Shown: piece by piece, positions 1-6,558 of the stretch
How the letters are laid out: every line of letters begins with the position of its first letter
How positions within the stretch are numbered: the stretch's first letter is position 1
NCBI GenBank assembly: GCA_035533815.1
Contig: DATLTB010000012.1
Span: forward strand, 1-6,909
Length of the DNA: 6,909 nucleotides
Direction of reading: 5' to 3'
Source: JANWKA01 sp035533815
GTDB lineage: Bacteria; Bacteroidota; Bacteroidia; Chitinophagales; Chitinophagaceae
Position numbers and translations under genes: made by a program
The notes under the pieces: generated by a model
What the model was told of the DNA's origin: nothing
The model's database searches: none
Seen by the model: only the letters and a program-made list of their open reading frames with translations

Positions 1-527
1 TAATTCAGGGTAGGATTGAACCAGGGTATTGGTAAGACTTTAATATAATATTGCCCTGAATCCATTTCCGGTCTACCAAATTGCACCCGGATCTGGCGAT
101 TAAAACTGGCAATAATGGAAGCCGCATACCCGGTACCTAAAGTCGCTTTGATATTATTGATGGCATTGGCACTGAGCAGTAAATCCGCCTTTCCCCCCTT
201 AACCAGGTCCCTTTCGAAATGAGCCGGGATTTCCAGGATAATGTCTGCCTGACCATCCTGAAGTTTCCGGTAAGCACTGGCATCAGAAGTGGATTCGCCT
301 TGCATGATAAAATAACCAGAAGCTTTCATTTTTGAGACCAATAACCTGGAAGTCCCGGTCTGATCCTGGTCCACCACGATAACAGCAATATTCTTGATCT
401 CATATGTTGCCGCAGAAGCAAGGATAAGTAATTGAATCACCGGAGCGACAAATATGATCGGCAGCATGGATCGGTTGCGGAATATCTGCAGAAATTCTTT
501 TCTGAGCATTACCAGGATGATCTTCAT
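1..527 (-). CDS. ABC-2 type permease, second membrane subunit (YbhR/YbhS-like), partial
   Basis: This is a membrane subunit of an ABC exporter. The visible 175 codons run from the ATG at 527 to the left edge, so only the N-terminal half is present. I translated it by hand: it starts MKIILVMLRKEFLQIFRNRS, then has one hydrophobic segment at about residues 22-40, followed by a periplasmic domain containing VIVVDQDQTGTSR (about 49-61). It ends at PWFNPTLN, just where this family usually enters its second membrane segment. It is clearly paralogous to the permease upstream: both have LRKEF/VRKEF, IFRNR/IFRDR, PVIQ and a shared SGYF. Its ATG shares one base with the upstream stop (TGATG, 529-525), which suggests translational coupling and a 1:1 heterodimer. 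No frameshift is visible in the part present. The substrate is unknown. Confidence 0.9.
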   Translation of the reverse strand, partial: MKIILVMLRKEFLQIFRNRSMLPIIFVAPVIQLLILASAATYEIKNIAVIVVDQDQTGTSRLLVSKMKASGYFIMQGESTSDASAYRKLQDGQADIILEIPAHFERDLVKGGKADLLLSANAINNIKATLGTGYAASIIASFNRQIRVQFGRPEMDSGQYYIKVLPIPWFNPTLN

Positions 528-1633
528 CAGTTTAGTCGGATTTTAAAGTTTTTAATGCTCAAAACAATGAATGCTGATGTCATGGCAACAAGGATCAGGG
601 TTTGTTTCCAGACATCCTGAAATCCTGCGCCTTTCAGCATAATATTTTTGATGATGATGATGAACCATTTGGCCGGAATCAAGTTGGCGATTACCTGCAG
701 GAATACGGGCATGCTGTCTAAAGGGAAAATATACCCGGATAACATTACTGTAGGCATCAGTAAGCCCACCATGGACAACATCATGGCGGTCTGCTGACTG
801 GAGCTGACTGAGGAAATCAGGATTCCCAATGACAATGCGGTAATGATAAACAAGGTACATTCTGCCCCCAGCAGGAACACATTCCCCACAAGGGGAACGC
901 CAAATACGAACATACCCATCAGGAGAATCATGGTAGCATTGATGGCCGAAAGCAGCAAGTAAGGAATTCCTTTCCCCATGATGATCATGACCGGCCGTAA
1001 GGGAGAGGCAAGTAGTATTTCCATGGTACCCAGTTCTTTTTCCCGGGCAATCGTGAGGGAAGTCATCATGGCGGAAACCAGCATCAGGATCAGGGTCATC
1101 AGACCTGGGATAAACATATAAACACTTTTCAGATCGGGATTGTACAGCATTTTCTCCCGGATGCCAATCTGCATGTTTGGGGCTATTCCAGGTTTATGGG
1201 ATGAGGCATCATTATTAATGATTGATGTGGCATAATTGATCAATGTTGATGCAGTATTGGGATCGGATGCATCCGCAATTAACTGTATGGATGCTTTACC
1301 TTCATGATGCAATTGATAGTCAAATTGTGGAGAAAACACAATGGCCATATCGATCCTCCCCTTCCTGAATGATGAACTGATCTCATGCAAAGAACTCGCG
1401 TTCAGCACTTCCTGGAAATAACCGGATGATAACAGCTTATTACTTAGTTTCAGGGTATATTCATCCCTGGAATTGTCCATGATGGCTATTCTTGCATTAC
1501 GGATCTCATTAGTGATGGCAAAACCAAACAGCAGGATTTGAATCACCGGCATACCAAATAAGATAAGCAGCGTCCTTCTATCCCGGAAAATATGGAAGAA
1601 TTCCTTTCTGACAAATACCAGGAAAATACGCAT
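527..1633 (-). CDS. ABC-2 type permease, first membrane subunit (YbhS-like)
   Basis: A 368-residue inner-membrane subunit of an ABC-2 (ABC2_membrane_3 type) exporter. The layout is a cytoplasmic N-terminus with VRKEFFHIFRDRR (8-20), membrane segment 1 (about 21-41), a large periplasmic domain (about 42-170), and then five further hydrophobic segments at about 172-194, 222-246, 252-275, 283-305 and 343-360. The AREKELGTMEILLASPL stretch (196-212) is the family's conserved cytoplasmic segment after the second helix, likely to contact the ATPases. LSGYIFPLDSMP (298-309) is another family hallmark. The length is normal. It starts 31 nt after the second ATPase and its TGA overlaps the ATG of the next permease. 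It probably pairs with that paralogue to form the translocation path. The relation to YbhS/YbhR is from recalled family features, not an alignment. Confidence 0.93.
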   Translation of the reverse strand: MRIFLVFVRKEFFHIFRDRRTLLILFGMPVIQILLFGFAITNEIRNARIAIMDNSRDEYTLKLSNKLLSSGYFQEVLNASSLHEISSSFRKGRIDMAIVFSPQFDYQLHHEGKASIQLIADASDPNTASTLINYATSIINNDASSHKPGIAPNMQIGIREKMLYNPDLKSVYMFIPGLMTLILMLVSAMMTSLTIAREKELGTMEILLASPLRPVMIIMGKGIPYLLLSAINATMILLMGMFVFGVPLVGNVFLLGAECTLFIITALSLGILISSVSSSQQTAMMLSMVGLLMPTVMLSGYIFPLDSMPVFLQVIANLIPAKWFIIIIKNIMLKGAGFQDVWKQTLILVAMTSAFIVLSIKNFKIRLN

Positions 1634-1664
1634 GGTTATTGATTAATGCTAAAAAAACTTTTCC

Positions 1665-2402
1665 TTAGTTTGATGTACTTATATCCCTGGCCAATTGAAG
1701 AAATACCTCGTTCATATTAGCTGCCCTATGCTTCTTTTTCAGATTAGCAGGAGTATCCAATTCCCGGATCCGGCCATCCACCATAATTGAAACCCGGTTG
1801 CAATACTCAGCCTCATCCATGTAATGAGTCGTCACAAACATGGTCACCCCACGGGCAGCAGATTCATAGATCATTTCCCAGAATCGTCGTCTGGTAATGG
1901 GATCCACACCACCCGTGGGTTCATCCAGAAAAACGATCCGGGGATCATGCAACTGGGCTATGCTGAATGCCAACCGCTGTTTCCAGCCCAGGGGTAAGTC
2001 CCTGACCAGTTTATTAGCCATGGGTTCCAGATTCAGTTCATGAATAAGGGCATCCATCTTGCTTCGGATCAATGACCGGTTAATCCCATAAATCCCTCCA
2101 TAAAAGCGAATGTTTTCCCGGATAGTTAGGTCTTCATACAGGGAGAATCTTTGGCTCATGTACCCGATATGCCTTTTAACCAGTTCCCGTTGTTTAAAAA
2201 TATCAAACCCCGCCACAGTGGCTTCACCGGAACTGGGTAACAATAGACCGCATAACATCCGCATAGCAGTCGTTTTTCCAGCACCGTTCGCACCCAGAAA
2301 TCCAAATATCTCTCCTTGACCGACTTCGAAACTCAGGTGGTCCACAGCCGTGAAATCTCCAAATTCTTTAGTCAGTTCCCGGGTAATTATGGCCTGTTCC
2401 AT
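1665..2402 (-). CDS. ABC exporter ATPase, second subunit (like the C-terminal half of YbhF)
   Basis: A 245-residue nucleotide-binding subunit powering the pump from the cytoplasmic face. Numbered from the ATG at 2402, it has Walker A GANGAGKT (37-44), Q-loop Gln84 in GYMSQRFSLY, Walker B IVFLDE (156-161) with catalytic Glu161, D-loop GGVD, and switch His193 in TTHYMDEAEYC. The signature is degenerate: LPLGWKQR (136-143) instead of LSGGQ. The C-terminus (NEVFLQLARDI) is the usual tail of this family. An ATG at 2438 would add 12 residues and overlap the upstream ATPase by 34 nt. I prefer 2402 because GAGGG lies 6 nt before it, the gap after the upstream TGA is only 2 nt, and MEQAIITRELTKEFGDF begins exactly where the ABC domain should. 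It probably heterodimerises with the preceding ATPase. Confidence 0.93.
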   Translation of the reverse strand: MEQAIITRELTKEFGDFTAVDHLSFEVGQGEIFGFLGANGAGKTTAMRMLCGLLLPSSGEATVAGFDIFKQRELVKRHIGYMSQRFSLYEDLTIRENIRFYGGIYGINRSLIRSKMDALIHELNLEPMANKLVRDLPLGWKQRLAFSIAQLHDPRIVFLDEPTGGVDPITRRRFWEMIYESAARGVTMFVTTHYMDEAEYCNRVSIMVDGRIRELDTPANLKKKHRAANMNEVFLQLARDISTSN

Positions 2403-2404
2403 TT

Positions 2405-3322
2405 TCAGCCCTCTTTTTCCATAAGTTCCATAAAACAATCCTCAATGCCCGGTTTCATTTCTTCTAATTGGTATCCATCTCGAAAATGTTCCCCCAGCAG
2501 TTCCATAAGGGCCTGCTTATCCTGAAATCCCTGCTTAAGGGTCAGGTGAAGGCTGTCCCCGAAAGGATAACAGGTATCTGTGATTTGCAGTGACCTGAGA
2601 TATTTAAGTAGCTGATAACTTTCACCTGATACCAATTTCCAGATTGGCTTTCTATATGCTTGTATAATGCCTTCAGGGGTATCCACTGATAGAATCTTCC
2701 CGTGTTGGATCAAGGCTACCCGCTGGCATAATACAGCCTCATCCATATACGGAGTTGATACCAATATGGTGATCCCTCTTCCTTTTAGTCTCATTAACAT
2801 TTCCCAGAATTCCTGCCTGGATACTGCATCAACGCCCGTAGTGGGTTCATCCAGAAAAAGAACTACCGGATTATGAATCAGGGCACAACAAAGCGCCAGT
2901 TTTTGTTTCATGCCTCCAGAGAGCTTGCCTGCCCGACGTCCATTAAAGGGCTCGATCTGTTCATAAATCTCCCGGATCAGGGGATACTGTTCGGAGATAG
3001 TCGTCCCAAATACAGCAGCAAAAAATTCCAGGTTTTCCCGGACGGTCAGGTCCTGATATAAGGAAAACCTTCCGGGCATATACCCCATTATCCTGCGGAT
3101 CTTCCGATAGTCCTTCACCACATCCAATCCCTCAACGAGTGCCTGACCGCTATCAGCAAGTAATAAAGTGGTCAATATGCGGAACAGGGTGGATTTACCT
3201 GCGCCATCCGGTCCGATTAGCCCGAAAAGTTCGCCTTTTCCTACTTGCAAACTAATTTGATTCAAGGCGATAATTTCCCCGTAATTTTTAGAAATATTAT
3301 TAAGGAGAATAGTGTCTGCCAT
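2405..3322 (-). CDS. ABC exporter ATPase, first subunit (like the N-terminal half of YbhF)
   Basis: A 305-residue nucleotide-binding subunit. It has Walker A GPDGAGKS (37-44), canonical signature LSGGMKQK (134-141), Walker B VVLFLDE (153-159) with Glu159, and D-loop TGVD (162-165). Two usually conserved residues are replaced. The Q-loop position is Gly84 (GYMPGRFSLYQ), and the switch-His position is Pro191 (STPYMDEA). Its own ATP pocket is therefore probably weak or inactive in hydrolysis, while its signature can complete the partner's pocket. A C-terminal extension of about 80 residues ends in GIEDCFMELM, typical of this family. The start is 4 nt after the adaptor's stop with no clear Shine-Dalgarno sequence, so coupled translation is likely. 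In E. coli YbhF the equivalent domain is fused to the second ATPase; here they are separate genes 2 nt apart. Confidence 0.94.
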   Translation of the reverse strand: MADTILLNNISKNYGEIIALNQISLQVGKGELFGLIGPDGAGKSTLFRILTTLLLADSGQALVEGLDVVKDYRKIRRIMGYMPGRFSLYQDLTVRENLEFFAAVFGTTISEQYPLIREIYEQIEPFNGRRAGKLSGGMKQKLALCCALIHNPVVLFLDEPTTGVDAVSRQEFWEMLMRLKGRGITILVSTPYMDEAVLCQRVALIQHGKILSVDTPEGIIQAYRKPIWKLVSGESYQLLKYLRSLQITDTCYPFGDSLHLTLKQGFQDKQALMELLGEHFRDGYQLEEMKPGIEDCFMELMEKEG

Positions 3323-3326
3323 GGTT

Positions 3327-4229
3327 TCAGGGTTTATTAAACTTCACATCTCCGGGCATTCCTATTTTCAGCATCCCGTCATTGCCAACCCTTATTTTTA
3401 CCGCATATACCAGGGCCGCCCTTTCACTCCTTGTAGGTATCATTTTTGGGGTAAATTCTGCTTGATCCGAAATCCAGCTGATGTATCCAGGGAAAACCCT
3501 TTGTTTTCCCTGGGGAATATCAATATATACCTGTACATGCTGACCCAGTCGAATGGAAGGCAATTGGTCCCCGGTAATATAAACCCGAAGGATAAGGGTA
3601 TCCAGGTCAGCTATTGCATATAATGGTTTGCCAAAAGAAGTCACTTCTCCCAGTTCCGCATATTTGTTTAATACCGTTCCATTGATGGGATTAGTGATCT
3701 CACTATTGTTGATCTGGTCATTGATTTTGGATATTTCCATTCGAAGTGGATCAGTCTGAGCTATTAGGCCCCTATTCTCCGTTTCCAGTTGGGACCTGGT
3801 GGCAGTAATTTGCTTTTGCAAGACATTTACATTACTGTTCATCTCATCTAACTCCTTTCGGGTGGCAGCGCTGTCTTGAAACAGGGCTCGCGTACGTTCC
3901 TGATTTATGCTGGCTTGCCTAAGCCTGGCTTCCAACACATTAATCTGGGCTGAAATATCGGGAGTCTGGCTAAGGGATTGTCTGATGCTTGCTTCCAGTT
4001 GAAGACGAGTATAATGCAGCTGGGAAGTATCCACGTATCCGACCTTTTCCCCTTTAGCAAGGTCAAGGCCTTCTGATACCTGGAATTGTTCTATCATTCC
4101 GTTACCCTGGGCAGACACAATTGTCTGCTCTGCCTCAAAAACTCCTGAGGCATCCGGTTTAAGCTGGTCATTCTGACAGCCCGCCCAGAAACCGGCAACC
4201 AAAACGAGGAAAACGATTCTTAAAGACAT
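3327..4229 (-). CDS. Periplasmic adaptor (membrane fusion protein, HlyD/YbhG family)
   Basis: A 300-residue adaptor linking the inner-membrane ABC unit to the outer-membrane channel. Residues 1-17 form a hydrophobic signal ending FWAG before Cys18. Cys18 could be a lipidation site, although Trp at -3 is not a standard lipobox residue. The order is then a first lipoyl half-motif (about 31-68, with QGNGMIEQFQVSEGLDLAKG), a coiled-coil hairpin rich in Gln, Leu and Glu (about 70-175), a second lipoyl half (about 178-210, ITNPINGTVLNKYAELGEVT), and a beta-barrel domain (about 211-258). It closes with the membrane-proximal FTPKMIPTRSERAALVYAVK and IGMPGDV (289-295). The FTPK...ER..LVYAVKI block is typical of the YbhG/YhiI branch. 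The length is normal. It lies 35 nt after the outer-membrane gene and 4 nt before the first ATPase. Partner assignment rests on gene order. Confidence 0.93.
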   Translation of the reverse strand: MSLRIVFLVLVAGFWAGCQNDQLKPDASGVFEAEQTIVSAQGNGMIEQFQVSEGLDLAKGEKVGYVDTSQLHYTRLQLEASIRQSLSQTPDISAQINVLEARLRQASINQERTRALFQDSAATRKELDEMNSNVNVLQKQITATRSQLETENRGLIAQTDPLRMEISKINDQINNSEITNPINGTVLNKYAELGEVTSFGKPLYAIADLDTLILRVYITGDQLPSIRLGQHVQVYIDIPQGKQRVFPGYISWISDQAEFTPKMIPTRSERAALVYAVKIRVGNDGMLKIGMPGDVKFNKP

Positions 4230-4264
4230 AGTGGATGTTATTTATAGGTTCCAATATCAATATT

Positions 4265-5527
4265 TCAATGACCAAGCATCTCCTGATAAATCAATTGTGC
4301 ATTGATGAACTGCAGGTGGTGCAATTGCTGGTTTTGAAGGGCTAATTCAGCGGCATCCAGATCTTCAATATAATCATGGGGAGTGGCTGCTCCATGTGCC
4401 AACCTGGAAGCAGTGGTTTTTTCTACCTGACTTCGAAGCTGTACCAGCAAATTATCTGAGGTGGCCATACTTCTGTAACGGCTGATCTCGCTATATTGTT
4501 TACTGAGTTGGACTGAAAGCCCCTGTTCAAAAGTTGCCTTGTCTGCCTTCACCATGGTTTGACGCAAACGTAATATATTACGTTGGTTACGTCCTGACCT
4601 CCAGTCCCATACCGGCATGCTCAGTTTTACACCTGCCAGATAATAAAAGCTGAAATTATTATCCAAAAAATTAAGACCGGGCCTTCCATATCCTCCTTCC
4701 CCGGTAAGACTGACCCGAGGAAGATAAAGACTTCTGATTTGTTGAGACTCTAATTCCAGTTGATTATTTTCAGCAGAATAAAGTCCAAGCTCCGGTCTGA
4801 TATCTGAAATTGAATCGGTTATTGAATCCAAAACAGGCTGGATTAATGCAATATTATTTTGAAGGGTGGAATCCATTAAAATCCCGAGCATGTCCAGCAA
4901 ACCTCTGCAAGAAATCTGCTGGGATTGCAAATCCTGTTTCGTTTCAACCATTTCAGCCCGAATAAGGTCAGCATCTGCAGGAAGCATAGTTCCATTACCT
5001 ACCAAGGCAGTGATCTGGTTCAGGCTGGAAGCCAGGTCCCTGATCCGCAAATGTGTAATGGAAATATAATCTCTTTCGTACAGGATATCCATAAAGAGGT
5101 TATCCACCAGGTCCTTCAGCTGATCAAGAGTAATTTTAATTTCCTGGTTTTGTACCCTGTTCATTGTTTTATCCAGCTCCTTTTGCGTTTTGTAATAACC
5201 CCCATCATATACGAGCCACCCCATACTAAGGGCAGCATTGTACTGATCCTTACTCATTTCAGGTATCCGTATTGAGGGTATCTTGAAGGGGAGTTCTGTG
5301 ACAGCAGATTGATAAGTAGCCCGGGCTGCCAGATTCAGGTGGGGAAGAAATTCCTTATTTAGTCCATTCATTTCGAATCCACTTTCCTTCCGGATCAGTT
5401 CCAGTTTATTAATAGCCGGATAATGAATCAAGGCCATTTCCCTGGCTGTCTGCAGGGTTAATCCTGGTAATGTCTGAGAAACGCAAGCTTGCCAGCTGAA
5501 CAAAAATAAAGCCAATAATTTTTTCAT
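4265..5527 (-). CDS. TolC-type outer-membrane efflux protein (OEP family)
   Basis: A 420-residue outer-membrane channel subunit, expected to form a trimer with a beta-barrel and a long periplasmic alpha-helical tunnel. Residues 1-18 (MKKLLALFLFSWQACVSQ) look like a signal peptide. The mature part has the two-fold internal repeat of the family: a long helix pair in each half, and strand-like segments around ALSMGWLVYDGGYYKTQ (99-115) and GVKLSMPVWDWRSGR (299-313). The parallel helix ends are VGNGTMLPADADLIRAEM (176-193) and LAHGAATPHDYIEDLDAAE (376-394). The length is at the short end for TolC homologues but complete. It starts 22 nt after a putative repressor operator with an A-rich leader and no Shine-Dalgarno sequence, as is common in Bacteroidota. 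It is the first pump gene after the repressor, so the locus may not depend on a shared TolC. Confidence 0.93.
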   Translation of the reverse strand: MKKLLALFLFSWQACVSQTLPGLTLQTAREMALIHYPAINKLELIRKESGFEMNGLNKEFLPHLNLAARATYQSAVTELPFKIPSIRIPEMSKDQYNAALSMGWLVYDGGYYKTQKELDKTMNRVQNQEIKITLDQLKDLVDNLFMDILYERDYISITHLRIRDLASSLNQITALVGNGTMLPADADLIRAEMVETKQDLQSQQISCRGLLDMLGILMDSTLQNNIALIQPVLDSITDSISDIRPELGLYSAENNQLELESQQIRSLYLPRVSLTGEGGYGRPGLNFLDNNFSFYYLAGVKLSMPVWDWRSGRNQRNILRLRQTMVKADKATFEQGLSVQLSKQYSEISRYRSMATSDNLLVQLRSQVEKTTASRLAHGAATPHDYIEDLDAAELALQNQQLHHLQFINAQLIYQEMLGH

Positions 5528-5549
5528 TTTTAAGTATTTACTAACTAAT

Positions 5550-5565
5550 TTAACTGAATAGTTAA
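5550..5565. promoter_or_regulatory. Putative TetR operator 2, before the outer-membrane channel gene
   Basis: The plus strand reads TTAACTGAATAGTTAA, with perfect 6-bp arms (TTAACT/AGTTAA) around a 4-bp centre. It lies in the 55-nt gap between the repressor and the TolC-like gene, 22 nt before the latter's ATG. It matches the repeat upstream of the repressor gene at 14 of 16 positions. A second, looser half-site-like TAACTAA (5542-5548) lies beside it. On the minus strand a TATAAT (5570-5565) abuts the repeat, so binding would block any promoter there. Binding by this repressor is inferred. Confidence 0.7.
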
Positions 5566-5582
5566 TTATAATATAAAAAAAA

Positions 5583-6191
5583 TCAGGGTTTAAGACTGTC
5601 TATCAATAATTTGGGTACTTCGGTTATACGCTGTTCCAGAAGCAAACGGTATTGAATTTCATCAAGGCCTAACACTCCCTGGATCATTGGCTTACCTGCA
5701 ATGGGGAAAATACATAATGCCAGCATATTGATTATGAATTGTACCGGGCTAACCGATTTTATCATTCCGGCTTTGATTTCAGTCTGTATTTGAGCAATAA
5801 ATTTCTGTGGCCTGAATTCATTTTGCATGCTAATCAGTTTCTGAATCAACCGTTGTGGATCTTGGGAGATCTCATGCAAGATAAATAAGGGTATATAAGG
5901 ATGCTGAGTTAAAGTGGTGATATATTCCCTGACAAACACGGTTATTTTATCAAAAAGTGGGAGATCTGAATTGATAACCTCAATTATTCGTGGGAAAAAA
6001 GTTTCCAGTGCCTCCTGGAAAACCTGGTCAAATATCTTTTCCTTTGACCTGAAATAATAATGCAACAATGCTTTGTTGATACCCGCTTCATCCGCAATAT
6101 CCTGCATCCTGGCACCTGAAAAACCTTTTCTCAGGAAGATTTTTTTTGCTGCATCCTTGATCGATTGTTCTGTTTTACCATCCCTACTCAT
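5583..6191 (-). CDS. TetR-family transcriptional repressor, probable regulator of the pump operon
   Basis: A 202-residue regulator of typical TetR length. The N-terminal DNA-binding domain (about 8-55) contains IKDAAKKIFLRKGFSGARMQ and the helix-turn-helix DIADEAGINKALLHYYFRSKEK (31-52). ALLHYYF is the family's recognition-helix pattern. The remaining helical domain (about 60-202) would bind an unknown ligand and dimerise. It resembles the CecR/YbiH kind of regulator that sits upstream of the ybhGFSR genes in E. coli, but that is judged from context and overall look only. It is the first gene of the operon. One 16-bp inverted repeat lies 12 nt before its start and a near-identical one 17 nt after its stop, so autorepression plus control of the pump genes is the likely scheme. 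AAAAGG shortly before the ATG is a weak ribosome-binding site. Confidence 0.94.
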   Translation of the reverse strand: MSRDGKTEQSIKDAAKKIFLRKGFSGARMQDIADEAGINKALLHYYFRSKEKIFDQVFQEALETFFPRIIEVINSDLPLFDKITVFVREYITTLTQHPYIPLFILHEISQDPQRLIQKLISMQNEFRPQKFIAQIQTEIKAGMIKSVSPVQFIINMLALCIFPIAGKPMIQGVLGLDEIQYRLLLEQRITEVPKLLIDSLKP

Positions 6192-6203
6192 AAACCTTTT
6201 GAA

Positions 6204-6219
6204 TTAACTAAATGGTTAA
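6204..6219. promoter_or_regulatory. Putative TetR operator 1, upstream of the repressor gene
   Basis: The plus strand reads TTAACTAAATGGTTAA, an inverted repeat TTAAC-N6-GTTAA ending 12 nt before the repressor's ATG. Together with the 5550-5565 copy it gives TTAACTnAATrGTTAA. It begins immediately downstream of the likely -7 element, so a bound repressor would cover the transcription start. Such placement is typical of autoregulated TetR-family genes. Binding itself is inferred from sequence and position. Confidence 0.72.
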
Positions 6220-6220
6220 A

Positions 6221-6252
6221 CAAAAGAACATCAAATTTTTTGAAACTCCAAA
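6221..6252 (-). promoter_or_regulatory. Candidate Bacteroidota-type promoter of the repressor and operon
   Basis: Reading the minus strand, TTTG (6252-6249) is followed by a 20-nt spacer and TTCTTTTG (6228-6221). This fits the Bacteroidota pattern TTTG-N19-21-TAnnTTTG with one mismatch (TT for TA). Transcription would start at about 6214-6218, inside operator 1, leaving a leader of roughly 25 nt before the repressor's ATG. The region is AT-rich, so chance matches are possible. The fit with the operator position raises my confidence. Confidence 0.5.
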
Positions 6253-6558
6253 TATTTAAGAAAAGCATTACTTTTTTTTAGGAAATATTTAAATTTGACC
6301 TTTTAACTTAATGTTATTTCATCCTTATTAAATTGAAGATAAGCGGGATCACTCGTTTATTTCTAAACTCCTTCAATCCGAATAAATGAAAGTTTCCTTA
6401 ATGTACCTGTATTTTACATCGTAAATTATTTACATTACCGGAAGTACTGAAGTTTTCCATCAGTTGCTCAGGAAAGTTGCATAAACTTCAATCAGTTCTT
6501 GTTGAATTTGCTAATTCGGGTTCAGTAAATTAAATTACATTAGTTTAATATTTTTGTT
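6253..6558. other. AT-rich divergent intergenic region without a recognisable gene
   Basis: This stretch separates the minus-strand pump operon from the plus-strand broken gene. All six frames are broken by stops and I recognise no protein, tRNA or other RNA in it. Visible details are an imperfect operator-like sequence at 6303-6318 (TTAACTTAATGTTATT) and a short palindrome GTAAATTATTTAC at 6421-6433. Neither is strong enough to name a function. It may hold the former promoter of the decayed gene on the right. Confidence 0.5.

Noticed and set aside
552..860. 102-residue minus-strand frame inside the first permease
   Set aside because: It overlaps the permease in another frame, with a His-rich low-complexity tract and no membrane or domain pattern.
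2403..2438. Longer start of the second ATPase (ATG at 2438)
   Set aside because: The extra 12 residues lie outside the ABC domain, the longer form overlaps the upstream gene by 34 nt, and the ATG at 2402 has a better-placed purine-rich site.
3312..3623. 103-residue plus-strand open frame antisense to the adaptor gene
   Set aside because: It lies opposite a well-supported adaptor, shows no family motifs and has a composition expected from antisense reading.
4925..5275. 116-residue plus-strand open frame antisense to the outer-membrane gene
   Set aside because: It shadows a complete TolC-type gene and has no recognisable domain or start signal.
5571..5582. T-run after the repressor stop (minus strand) as an intrinsic terminator
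   Set aside because: No GC-rich hairpin precedes it. The only nearby inverted repeat is the AT-rich operator, which lies downstream of the T-run.
6421..6433. Palindrome GTAAATTATTTAC as a regulatory site
   Set aside because: The 6-bp arms are all AT-rich apart from the ends, there is no second copy, and it is not placed at a recognised promoter.
6549..6556. Perfect plus-strand TAnnTTTG (TATTTTTG) as promoter of the PhnB-like gene
   Set aside because: It ends 2 nt before the ATG at 6559, so transcription would begin at or after the start codon, and no TTTG or TTG sits 19-21 nt upstream. Chance in AT-rich DNA is more likely.
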